Below are positions 8,243 through 17,100 of a stretch of 64,000 nt of DNA, one piece after another. The number at the start of each line of letters is the position of its first letter. The first letter of the stretch is position 1. Made by a program: the position numbers and the translations under genes. The notes under the pieces were generated by a model. The model did no database searches. It was not told the DNA's origin and was given only the letters and a program-made list of their open reading frames with translations. The DNA comes from Bordetella sp. LUAb4 (GTDB taxonomy: Bacteria > Pseudomonadota > Gammaproteobacteria > Burkholderiales > Burkholderiaceae_B). The stretch lies in NCBI RefSeq assembly GCF_021325795.1, contig NZ_JAHPZX010000007.1, positions 62,001 through 126,000 of the forward strand, read 5' to 3'.

Positions 8243-9553
8243 TTACGACGTCGCGGGGACGGCGGCCTGCGCCTGCTTGCGGAAATGATGCAGCGGCAGC
8301 ACGAGTACGACGGTAATGACCAGGATCAGTCCCATGACCGCCAGGCCGGCGGAGAAGCTGCCTGTTTTTTCCTTGGCCCAGCCGATGACGTAGGGGCCGG
8401 CGAAACCGCCCAGCGCCGCGATGCAGTTAATGTAGGCGAAACCCGCCGCCGCGCCTATGCCCGTCATGATGCGTCCGGGAATGGCCCAGAAGATGGCGCG
8501 CGCCGCGGTGACGCCCACCAGGGCCACGGTCAGGCTGGCCATCGAGCTCACACTGCCGTGGGCGAACACCGCGAAACCCAGGCCGACCGCGCCCACCGCG
8601 CAGCTCCATGCCAGGTTACCGAGCGAGTTACCGCTGCGGTCGGAGTGACGTGCCCATAGCAGCATGCCGACGCTGGCGAAGGCGTAAGGGATGGCTGACA
8701 CCAGGCCGATCTCCAGCGGCGTGGACAGGAATTGCTTGAGTATCAAGGGCAGCCAGATGCCCACGCCATAGGATCCGACGGTGAAACCGAACTGGATCAA
8801 GGCCAACAAGTGCACGCGCGGATCGCGCAGGGCGGCGGCGAAATCCTTGCGCGGCTTTTCCCTCTGTTCGCTGGCCAGCATGTTCTTGATCAGGCCGCGT
8901 TCCGGGTTGGTCAGCCATTTGGCCTTGTCGGGGCTGTCCGCCAGAACGAACAAGGCCCAGATGCCGACCAGGGCCGTCGGTGTGCCTTCCAGCAGGAACA
9001 TCCATTTCCAGCCGCTCAGGCCCCAGACGCCGTCCATATACAGCAGCGAACCGGACAAGGGGCTGCCGATCAACGAGGACAGCGGAATGGCCAGCAGGAA
9101 CCAGGCCAGGATGCTGGTGCGGTAGCGCGCGGGAAACCAGCTGGACAGGAAGAACGTGACACCGGGGAAGAAGCCGGCTTCGGACAAACCCAGCAGCAGG
9201 CGCGCGCCGTAGTAGCTGTAGGGGCCGACGACCAGCGCCATGACCGCGGAGCAGATGCCCCAGGTAATCATGATGCGGGCCAGCCACAAGCGTGCGCCGT
9301 AGCGGAACAGCAGCATGTTGCTGGGGATTTCGAACAGGCAGTAGGCCAGGAAAAAGATGCCGGCGCCAAAGCCGAAATGGCTTTCGCTAAGGCCGATGTC
9401 CTTGTTCATCGTCAGCGCCGCGAAACCGATGTTGGTGCGGTCCAGATAATTCAGCAGATAGCCAAGTATCAGGACAGGCAGGAAGCGCCAGGCGATTTTC
9501 TTGATGACGGCACGTTCCGCGTCATCGGTGGCGGCGTTGATGTGGCTTTGCAT
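8243..9553 (-). CDS. MFS transporter, anion:cation symporter family
   Basis: Inner-membrane permease of 436 residues with about 12 helices. The first helix region (LGYLLNYLDRTNIGFAALTM) is diagnostic of the ACS family, which imports organic anions such as tartrate, phthalate, glucarate or hydroxyphenylacetate with protons. The start at 9553 has GGAGAC upstream; the reading frame is open further, to 9745, but those residues overlap the amidohydrolase gene and are polar and unrelated. It sits between the amidohydrolase (22 bases before) and the isocitrate-lyase-like enzyme, so it most likely imports the substrate of this operon. Confidence 0.9.
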   Translation of the reverse strand: MQSHINAATDDAERAVIKKIAWRFLPVLILGYLLNYLDRTNIGFAALTMNKDIGLSESHFGFGAGIFFLAYCLFEIPSNMLLFRYGARLWLARIMITWGICSAVMALVVGPYSYYGARLLLGLSEAGFFPGVTFFLSSWFPARYRTSILAWFLLAIPLSSLIGSPLSGSLLYMDGVWGLSGWKWMFLLEGTPTALVGIWALFVLADSPDKAKWLTNPERGLIKNMLASEQREKPRKDFAAALRDPRVHLLALIQFGFTVGSYGVGIWLPLILKQFLSTPLEIGLVSAIPYAFASVGMLLWARHSDRSGNSLGNLAWSCAVGAVGLGFAVFAHGSVSSMASLTVALVGVTAARAIFWAIPGRIMTGIGAAAGFAYINCIAALGGFAGPYVIGWAKEKTGSFSAGLAVMGLILVITVVLVLPLHHFRKQAQAAVPATS

Positions 9554-9575
9554 GAGTTGTCTCCGGGATATTTTC

Positions 9576-10421
9576 TTAGAAGCCAAACAGGCGGCGCGGC
9601 GTGTCGCGCCAGATGATGGCGCGCTGTTTGGGATCTGGGACCCAGAGTTCAAAATCCGCCAGGCATTGCTCGTAGCGTTGCGTGTCTTCGTGGGACACCC
9701 AGGGCCAGTCGCTGCCCCACAACAGTTGCTCAGGGCCGCCCGCATCCAGTAATTCTTGCGCGTAGGGTTGGGGTGCGCGGCCGCCCAGGCGGTAGGGGGC
9801 GGACAACTTGACCCAGGTGTCGCCAGCGCGCACGCCCTTGATCACTTCGCGGAATCCTTCGCCATTGACGCCCGTGTCCGGCTCCGGCGAACCGAAATGG
9901 TCCACCACCACCGCCGCGCCGCCACGGCGAATGGCGGGCAGGATGGCGGCCATCTTGTGGCCTTCGACGTACAGCTCGATATGGAAGCGGTGTTCGCGCG
10001 CGCGGGCGAACAGGCGCTGGTATTCCAGGCCGGCCGCATCGGGCAGGGTGTCGCGCCGCAGCCAGTTCAGGCGCAGACCACGCATGCCGGCGCGGTAGAG
10101 CGCGTCCAGGTCTGCGTCGCTGATGTCCGGCGCCACGATGGCCGTGCCGCGCAGCCGGTCGGGATAGCGTTGCAAGGCATCGAGCAGGAGCGAATTATCG
10201 GTGCCGTAGAAACTGGGTTGGGTCAGTACCCCATGGGAAATGCCATGTTCGTCCAGCAGGGCGAGGAAGTCTTCCGCGGTGATGTCATGCTTGGGTTCTG
10301 AATGCCGCCCTTCGACCAGTTTGGCGTCCCGAATCATGATGTGGGCGTGGCAATCGACGCGCTGGACGTCGCCCGCTCGCGCCTGGCTGGGCGCGACGGG
10401 AGCCGGGGTATTGCTTTGCAT
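9576..10421 (-). CDS. Amidohydrolase family protein (PDC lactonase-like)
   Basis: Metal-dependent TIM-barrel hydrolase of 281 residues. The N-terminal HxH metal motif is seen in VDCHAHIMI, and a C-terminal Asp in LWGSDWPW is the usual proton-handling residue. The compact size and the GSDWPW motif resemble the amidohydrolase-2 branch that includes 2-pyrone-4,6-dicarboxylate lactonase and related ring-cleavage hydrolases. ATG at 10421 is chosen because it is the first Met before the conserved core; the frame is open to 10490 but those residues look non-native. It is first in the minus-strand operon with the ACS transporter and the isocitrate-lyase-like enzyme, consistent with hydrolysis of an imported lactone or dicarboxylate. 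Confidence 0.85.
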   Translation of the reverse strand: MQSNTPAPVAPSQARAGDVQRVDCHAHIMIRDAKLVEGRHSEPKHDITAEDFLALLDEHGISHGVLTQPSFYGTDNSLLLDALQRYPDRLRGTAIVAPDISDADLDALYRAGMRGLRLNWLRRDTLPDAAGLEYQRLFARAREHRFHIELYVEGHKMAAILPAIRRGGAAVVVDHFGSPEPDTGVNGEGFREVIKGVRAGDTWVKLSAPYRLGGRAPQPYAQELLDAGGPEQLLWGSDWPWVSHEDTQRYEQCLADFELWVPDPKQRAIIWRDTPRRLFGF

Positions 10422-10823
10422 GTAGCCTGTCTCTTTGTTATTGCGTCGGGTCCGCGGGGGCAGGGGCGCTTGGGGGAAGTACGCCCGCATCCACCGAGGT
10501 TGTTCTCCAGACGAACTTTAGGTAGCAGGCAGTCATTTGTCCAATTGGTACTTCTTGCAAAAATCCATAGGAAATTTCAATGTGCGTGGGCATGGCTGAA
10601 TCAAAAGGATCACCACTCTGGTGCAGGTAGCACATGCTTTGCGACGGGCGGTATCGGCATATGAATCTTTGAAGTAGAGCCTTCCCCGGAGCGCGGCAAA
10701 CGTGTAATGTCCGATGGCTTTGTCCGCTTGAGTCTATGCTTATCCGCAAGACTTGGGACGCCACGCCGGGGAAGCCGTCCAGCGGCTTCCTGAATTCACC
10801 TCCCCATACCAATGAGGTCCGAC
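10422..10823. other. Intergenic region, divergent promoters
   Basis: About 400 bases between the divergent amidohydrolase operon and the alpha/beta hydrolase gene. Reading frames here have no recognisable product. It must carry promoters in both directions. I see AT-richer stretches (around 10540-10590) but no operator I can defend. Confidence 0.5.
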
Positions 10824-11660
10824 ATGCCATTTGTGACGACGAAAGATAAGGTTGAGATTTTCTACAAGGACTGGGGTCCCAAGGACGCGCAGCCCATAGT
10901 CTTCCATCATGGCTGGCCCCTTTCTTCGGACGACTGGGATGCCCAGATGCTTTTCTTTGTGCAGAAAGGCTATCGCGTGGTGGCCCATGACCGACGCGGC
11001 CATGGCCGGTCGACGCAGGTGTCGGAAGGTCACGACATGGATCACTACGCGGCGGATGCCTTCGCCGTCGTCGAGGCTTTGGACCTGAAGAATGCGGTTC
11101 ACATCGGCCACTCGACGGGGGGCGGAGAGGTGGCGCGCTATGTCGCCAAGCATGGCGAGCCGGCTGGCCGTGTCGCCAAGGCAGTACTGGTCAGCGCGGT
11201 GCCGCCGCTGATGTTGAAGACCGCGAACAACCCGGAAGGGCTGCCCCTGGAAGTCTTCGATGGCTTTCGCAAGGCGCTGGCCGACAACCGCGCGCAGTTC
11301 TTCCTGGACGTGCCCACCGGTCCTTTCTACGGCTTCAACCGCGAGGGTGCCAAGGTTTATCAGGGCGTCATCCAGAACTGGTGGCGCCAGGGCATGATCG
11401 GCAGCGCCAAAGCGCATTACGAGGGCATCAAGGCGTTCTCCGAAACCGACCAGACGGAAGACCTCAAGGCCATCAGCGTACCGACGCTGGTGCTGCATGG
11501 CGAAGATGATCAGATCGTGCCGTACGCCGATGCGGCCTTGAAGTCGATCAAGCTCCTGAAGAATGGGACGTTGAAGACATATCCTGGTTATCCGCACGGC
11601 ATGCTGACCACCAATGCGGACGTACTCAACGCGGATCTGTTGGCCTTCATCAAGGGATGA
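10824..11660 (+). CDS. Alpha/beta hydrolase (arylesterase/chloroperoxidase type)
   Basis: Cytosolic alpha/beta-fold hydrolase of 278 residues, the typical size of cofactor-free haloperoxidase/arylesterases. It has HHGWPLSSDDWD (oxyanion hole), AHDRRGHGRS, the nucleophile elbow GHSTGGGEVARY (Ser), the acid in GEDDQIVPY and the His in YPHGM. The start at 10824 has TGAGG close upstream; a start at 10812 is possible. Family members hydrolyse aryl esters or lactones and can perhydrolyse acetate; the halogenating activity is an in vitro side reaction. It is a single gene. Confidence 0.9.
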   Translation: MPFVTTKDKVEIFYKDWGPKDAQPIVFHHGWPLSSDDWDAQMLFFVQKGYRVVAHDRRGHGRSTQVSEGHDMDHYAADAFAVVEALDLKNAVHIGHSTGGGEVARYVAKHGEPAGRVAKAVLVSAVPPLMLKTANNPEGLPLEVFDGFRKALADNRAQFFLDVPTGPFYGFNREGAKVYQGVIQNWWRQGMIGSAKAHYEGIKAFSETDQTEDLKAISVPTLVLHGEDDQIVPYADAALKSIKLLKNGTLKTYPGYPHGMLTTNADVLNADLLAFIKG

Positions 11661-11691
11661 TTCGGGACAAGTAAAAAGTGCGAGTCCCACT

Positions 11692-11743
11692 GAACCGCAT
11701 TCCGGAAATTGGGGATTGATCCAGCTTTCGGGATGCGGTTCAA
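11692..11743. repeat. 10-base perfect inverted repeat before monooxygenase gene
   Basis: TGAACCGCAT at 11692-11701 is matched by its exact complement at 11734-11743, with a 32-base spacer. There is no T-run, so it is not a standard terminator. It could be an operator for the downstream FAD monooxygenase gene or a stem in its leader. Confidence 0.5.
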
Positions 11744-11786
11744 GGTTGAAGCGGCGGCGTGGGCTAAACGCTAAGAAGGAACGGGC

Positions 11787-12920
11787 ATGAGTACGTCAAT
11801 CGCGATCATCGGCGCTGGCCTGGGTGGCCTGACGTTGGCTCGAGTTCTGCACGTCCACGGCATCGCATCGACGGTGTATGAAGCGGAAGCTTCGGCCGAT
11901 GCCCGGTCGCAAGGCGGGATGCTTGATATCCACGATTACAACGGGCAGCTCGCGCTGAAGGACGCGGGCCTGTTCGAGGCCTTCGAGAGAATCATCCACG
12001 TGGGTGGCCAGGCTTCGCGGGTACTCGATCGGCGCGGCAAGGTTTTGTTCGACGAGCCCGACGATGGGACCGGCGGCCGGCCTGAGGTACGCCGGGGCGA
12101 CCTGCGACGGATCCTGATCGAGGCGCTGCCCGAGGGAGCGATATGTTGGGGGCACAAGCTGGCGGCCGCGTGTCCGCTGGGCGATGGCCGCCACACCTTG
12201 AGTTTTGAAGATGGGACGACCGCGACTGCCGACCTGGTGGTGGGCGCTGACGGTGCGTGGTCCAAGGTCCGCCCGCTACTGTCCGCGGCGAAGCCGGAGT
12301 ATGTCGGCAGGGTGTTCATCGAGACCTATTTGTTCAATAGCGATGTCCATCACAAACCCAGCGCTGCCGCGGTAGGTGGCGGTTCATTGTTCGCGCTGGC
12401 ACCGGAGAAGGGCATCTTCGCGCACCGGGAACCGGAGGGTGTGCTGCACACCTATGTGGCGCTATCCAAATCCCAGGATTGGATTTCCAGTATCGACTAT
12501 GCGCGGCCCAAGGAAACCCTGGAACGCGTTGCGAAGGAGTTCACCGGCTGGGCGCCGGCGCTGACCGCGTTAGTCACGGATGGCGAAACGGATCCGGTGT
12601 TTCGTCCTATCCATGCGCTGCCGGCCGATCACCGGTGGAAGCGCGTCCCGGGCGTTACCTTGGTCGGCGACGCGGCGCATCTGATGGCGCCGTCGGGTGA
12701 GGGCGCCAACCTGGCCATGTTCGATGGCGCCGAGCTGGCGAAAGCCATCGCCGCCAGTCCTGGCAATCTGGAAGCTGCGCTCACTGTCTACGAGAAAGCA
12801 CTTTTCCCCCGCAGCGCGGCCGCCGCCGCGGAGTCAGGGGAATTGCTCGAGGTGTGTTTCGGGGCCGAAGCGCCGCAGAGTCTGGTGGACATGTTCGCGG
12901 GGCACGAGGACGGCGAGTAG
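11787..12920 (+). CDS. FAD-dependent monooxygenase (TetX/PHBH family)
   Basis: Class A flavin monooxygenase of 377 residues. It has the N-terminal FAD motif IIGAGLGGLTLARVL, an internal second nucleotide motif (DLVVGADGAWSKVR), and the C-terminal GDAAHLMAPSGEGANLAM motif that binds the FAD ribityl and pyrophosphate. These are the three fingerprints of the p-hydroxybenzoate hydroxylase fold; the spacing and the APSGEGAN variant match the TetX-like branch. AAGGAA precedes the ATG. It uses NADPH and oxygen to hydroxylate an aromatic or polyketide substrate. TetX relatives inactivate tetracycline, but most chromosomal relatives have other substrates, so resistance should not be assumed. Confidence 0.88.
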   Translation: MSTSIAIIGAGLGGLTLARVLHVHGIASTVYEAEASADARSQGGMLDIHDYNGQLALKDAGLFEAFERIIHVGGQASRVLDRRGKVLFDEPDDGTGGRPEVRRGDLRRILIEALPEGAICWGHKLAAACPLGDGRHTLSFEDGTTATADLVVGADGAWSKVRPLLSAAKPEYVGRVFIETYLFNSDVHHKPSAAAVGGGSLFALAPEKGIFAHREPEGVLHTYVALSKSQDWISSIDYARPKETLERVAKEFTGWAPALTALVTDGETDPVFRPIHALPADHRWKRVPGVTLVGDAAHLMAPSGEGANLAMFDGAELAKAIAASPGNLEAALTVYEKALFPRSAAAAAESGELLEVCFGAEAPQSLVDMFAGHEDGE

Positions 12921-13018
12921 GCGGAGTGGCGGACACGCTGACACGTTGACAGGCGGCGAATGTTGGACGGCCGCCGGCCACGCGGACAGGGCGCCTGCCC
13001 ACCAGCGAAGTGCAATCC

Positions 13019-13579
13019 TTATCCTGCGAATCCGCCGTCATCAAGAAACGCTTGTTCTTCCTCAGTCGTCTCCCGCATCAGCATCGCGTTCCGGTGCGGA
13101 AAACGCCCGAAGCGGCGGATGATGTCGCGATGACGTTCGGCGTATGACTGATCCTGGCCCACCATGTTTGCATGCAGGGCGACCGATAGGTCCTGGTCAG
13201 CGAGATCCTCTGAGTGCTCGAACGGCAGGTAGAAGAATAGGCGCATGCGCGGGTCCGCGTGTTCGGGGTGCCCTTGCGCGATCGCTTCGCGGGCATAGTG
13301 CCGTGCCAGGGGATCGGTCGCATACATATGCGCCGTGCCGCGAAATGCATTGCGCGGAAATTGGTCCAGCAGGATAAGCAGCGCCAGCGCGCCCGTTGGC
13401 GACTGATTCCAATCGTCGAGATCCCGGCGCGCGGCGGCCATGTGCAGGTCGATATAGCCATCATGAAAGCGGCGGTCGAAGTCCGCATTCTTGCGGAACC
13501 AGTCATTGCGGCCACGGAGCCAGAACGCCACCACGTCGTCGGCGGCGGCGAGAGATACGGAAGAGGCGTTCAGATTCAT
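13019..13579 (-). CDS. DUF924 family protein
   Basis: Protein of 186 residues belonging to the DUF924 family, all-helical with a tetratricopeptide-like fold. Diagnostic motifs are visible: VVAFWLRGRNDWFRKN near the N-terminus, LILLDQFPRNAFRGTAHMYA in the middle, and FYLPFEHSEDLADQDLSV after it. The start at 13579 is chosen because the family begins just before the FW motif; residues encoded upstream to 13648 are basic and not conserved. The biochemical role of the family is unknown. It is transcribed away from the CDI locus. Confidence 0.9.
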   Translation of the reverse strand: MNLNASSVSLAAADDVVAFWLRGRNDWFRKNADFDRRFHDGYIDLHMAAARRDLDDWNQSPTGALALLILLDQFPRNAFRGTAHMYATDPLARHYAREAIAQGHPEHADPRMRLFFYLPFEHSEDLADQDLSVALHANMVGQDQSYAERHRDIIRRFGRFPHRNAMLMRETTEEEQAFLDDGGFAG

Positions 13580-13906
13580 TTCTTCTTCGATTGGCCTAAG
13601 GCCAGGGCGGCGAGGGCAGAACTTCTTTTTACGGGCTTTAAACAGCACGAGGCATTCGGTACTCTGCAGCAGCTGGCTGGCTCGACCGCGTATGGCCCTC
13701 GTCCCGCGATATCAAGCGGACGCGGTCAATGGGATGCGCCGAGCCGGCAACAGCAATCAGGAGCGGTCGGATTTTACGGCAGTCGTGGACCTCAGGTCTT
13801 GGAACCCTTATCTTCGGTTCGCTACAGACTCGCCTCATCAACTTCACATTTCAATCCTGCTGCCTTGAATTAGTCCTGTTTCAGGGCAAGTCCGCACGGC
13901 TCGGCA
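13580..13906. other. Intergenic region upstream of the CDI locus
   Basis: About 330 bases between the DUF924 gene and the putative cdiB relic. No gene is supported here. It should contain the DUF924 promoter and may contain the promoter of the large exoprotein gene. I see no clear terminator or repeat. Confidence 0.4.
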
Positions 13907-14173
13907 TTGTTACTCCCCCCGCAGATGTTCAGCTTTGCCATTCCGGGCGATCGCCGGCCGAATTCGCTCGTCATTTATTTCCTCCTCGGAACAGCGTGGG
14001 TTCTCGGCGGGGGAATCACGACCCCTGCTCAGGTCGAGCAAGCTCGCTCATCGCAGCAGGGCGGTGCAAGCATCAGCGTTGACATCCAGGCAGCGGGCTG
14101 GCCGCTGATAAAGCCGGATTTCCTGAAGACCGCTGAGCCCTCGGTCACCGCCTCCCTCCAGTTCACGTTCTGA
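13907..14173 (+). pseudogene. Possible C-terminal relic of a TPS outer-membrane transporter (CdiB/FhaC)
   Basis: The last 40 or so codons before the stop at 14173 read as the end of an outer-membrane barrel: a strand-like GASISVDIQA, a loop GWPLIKPDFLKTAEPS, and VTASLQFTF ending in the terminal Phe typical of barrel proteins. The stop is 19 bases before the start of the giant exoprotein, exactly where a cdiB/fhaC gene would end. The upstream part of the frame does not look like a transporter. I infer a 3' remnant of the partner transporter left after deletion; a full transporter would need about 560 residues. This is a weak motif-level call. Confidence 0.4.
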
Positions 14174-14192
14174 ACGCCACGCCCCGGTCCCC

Positions 14193-17100
14193 ATGTTGAG
14201 TCTTCGCCGCGTTCTCGCCTGCCTGCTTGTTTTCGTCCAGCTGTGGACGCCCGTCCTGTCGCAGACCTTGCCTATTACTGTCGACAGGAGCATACGGAGC
14301 CAACAAGCCATTGTCGGGGCGGGCGCGAATGGCGTGCCGGTGGTGAACATCGCGCGACCAAACGGCGCCGGGGTATCGAACAACCGGTTCACGCAGTTCA
14401 ACGTCGGGCCTGCCGGGGTCGTGTTCAACAACAGCGGCGCGCCCAGTCAAAGCCAACTGGCCGGCCCGCTCGCGGGCAACCCTTTGCTCGGCAATGGCCG
14501 AGCGGCGCTCATCATCAATCAAGTCACCGCGAACAATCCCTCGCAGCTGCGTGGCTGGATGGAAGTGGCGGGGCATCGCGCCAATGTCATCGTGGCGAAC
14601 CCGGCGGGCATTACCTGTGACGGTTGCGGATTTCTGAACGCGGGTCGCGGCACGCTGACGACAGGGCGCCCCCTGATAGGCGCCGATGGGGGCCTGCAGG
14701 GATTTGACGTCACGCGCGGACGTGTTTCTGTCGAAGGCCTCGGACTGTACGGCGGGGGCGTGGACAAGGTCGATCTCATCACGCGAGCGCTGGTATTGAA
14801 CGCCGCGGTTCACGCGAATCGGCTGAGCGTGGTCGCCGGCCCCGCCACCGTGGGCTACGACGATGACCGCGTGCAGGGCAAGACGGGACAGGGTCCGGCG
14901 CCTGCGGTCTGGTTGGACGTGGCCGCCTTGGGCGGCATGTATGCCAACAGTGTTCGGCTGATCGGCACCGAGGCTGGCGTCGGGGTGAACATCGGCGGTC
15001 CCATCAATTCGTTGACGGGGCAGCTGCATCTGAGTTCGGCGGGTGATTTGCGCATATTGCCCACAGGCGATGTCCATGCCGCGCAAGGTCTGGACATGCA
15101 CGCCCGCGGTGAACTGGCGGTCCAGGGACGGGCGAGCACGCCTGGCGATTTGCGCATCAGTGCCGGGCAGGGACTACGGGTGGACGGAGCGGCCGCGCAG
15201 CTGGCTGGGGCCAACGTCACGCTGGCTGGAAATGATGTTGCTATCGGCGGCATGATCGAAGCCGTTTCGGGCCGGTTGCAGGTCAGTGCGGGGCAAGGCT
15301 TGAGCATATTGCCGGCCGGTGGTGTGCATGGCGCCCAGGGGGTCGACTTGCTGGCAGGCGGCGAACTCTCGGTCCAGGGACGCGCCACCACGCCAGGGGA
15401 TATGCGGCTCGCCGCCGGGCTCGGACTGCGGGTCGAGGGGGCGGCAGCAGAGGTGGGTGGGAGCAGTGTCACGCTGAGTGGGCATGACGTCGTGATCGGC
15501 ACCGGGAGCAAGGTGTATTCCGATTCGACGTTGATTGCGGACGCTCGGGGGCGTCTTGATTCGGCCGGCGACGTGCGCGCCGCCGGGATGGTAAGTGTCG
15601 TTGCGCAAGACAAGCTGCTTATCGACGGCGAGTTGATCGCCGGGCAATCGGCGAGCTTGCAGGCGGGCAGCAGTCTGGAGAGCCGTGGGTGGGTGCAAGT
15701 CAATGGCCCGTTGACGGCAACCGCGTCGGGTGCATTGGTCAATCATGGCGAGTTGCATGCCAAGAACGCCGTCACGCTGCAAGCCAGCGGCGCTCTGTCG
15801 AACGATGGGACAGTGCAAGCCGGTGCCGATTTAACAGTGACAAGCGGCGGCAGGTTGGTCAACGACGGCGAGCTCCTGACGCCACAAAAGGCGACGCTAC
15901 GCGCTCAGGCTTTGGAGAATCACGGCACCATCCAGGCCAATGGCGGAGTTCGCCTGGAAGCCACCGACGGGTTCAACAATCAGCGGGGTAAGGTGCTATC
16001 GGCTGGCGACGTGCATTTGGAAGTGCAAGGCAGCGTTGACAACCGTGATGGCCGCATCGACAGCAAAGGCAAGGTCTACGTTGCTGGTGTCGAGATCGAT
16101 AATCAAAGCGGCATCTTGGGCGGGCGCAGCGTAGATGTGCTCACATCCGGACAAGTCGACAATACGAACGGCTTGATCCGGGCCGACGACAAACTCGTCG
16201 TGTCCGCGACCAGCGTGATCAACCACGACACCGTCCATCAGGACGGGAAACCCGTGCGGGGCATCCACGCTAAGACGGCCGACCTACGGGCCGACATTCT
16301 CGATAACCGTGGCGGTCGCATCGAAGTCGATGATCAGCTGACGGTAAATGGCAAGCGCCTGCTTAACTCGGACGGTCGCGTGGTCTCGCGGGGCGAGATG
16401 GAGCTTCATCTCCAAGGCGAGGCGGGCGCGTCAAAGTCCGGCGCGGTGAAGACTGAACCAGTCAGGGTACGCAGATCCGCCATCACCGATCTGCCGGACA
16501 GTAATGGGGTTCTGGGCTCCATGCAAGGCGCTGAAGTCGTCCTGGATAACCAGCGCGGCGAGATTCTGGCAGCCGGGGATCTGACACTGGATCTGAATGG
16601 CGCAGGAGACAACCGTTCCGGCCGCATCTACACCGATGGGCATCTGCACGGTGACGCCGTCGCGATCGACAACAGGAAGGGCGTGCTGATTGGGAGGCAC
16701 GGGGATTTCAACGCGGCTGGAACCATCGATAACAGGGATGGCCTCATCGGTGCTCGGGATAGGTTGCGCCTGTCAGCCGGGAACATCGACAACGCGCAGA
16801 CGCGATCCGCGCCGACCGGGCCCCAGTTAGGCATCATCGGCAAGACGGTCTCGCTGGACGCGCCGGTAGTCAACAACATGGCGGGCAACATTGGTGGCCA
16901 ACAAGTGACCATCAATGGCAAGCGCATGCACAACGGCGGCGGTTGGGTGCGGTCGTGGGATGGCATCGACATCACCATGAACGGCTCGGTAGTCAGCGCC
17001 GACGCGCCCGCGAACCGTCAGTCTCATCTTGAGGAGAGCACGGATCAGGCCCTGCTGGACAATCAAGGCGGTGTGATCGAGGGCGGCGGAGAGACCAAGC

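Noticed and set aside
11692-11743. Rho-independent terminator of the alpha/beta hydrolase gene
   Set aside because: The stem is good but the loop is 32 bases and no T-run follows.
11787-12920. Tetracycline resistance gene tetX
   Set aside because: It shares the flavin monooxygenase motifs but most chromosomal relatives act on other compounds, and nothing nearby suggests resistance.
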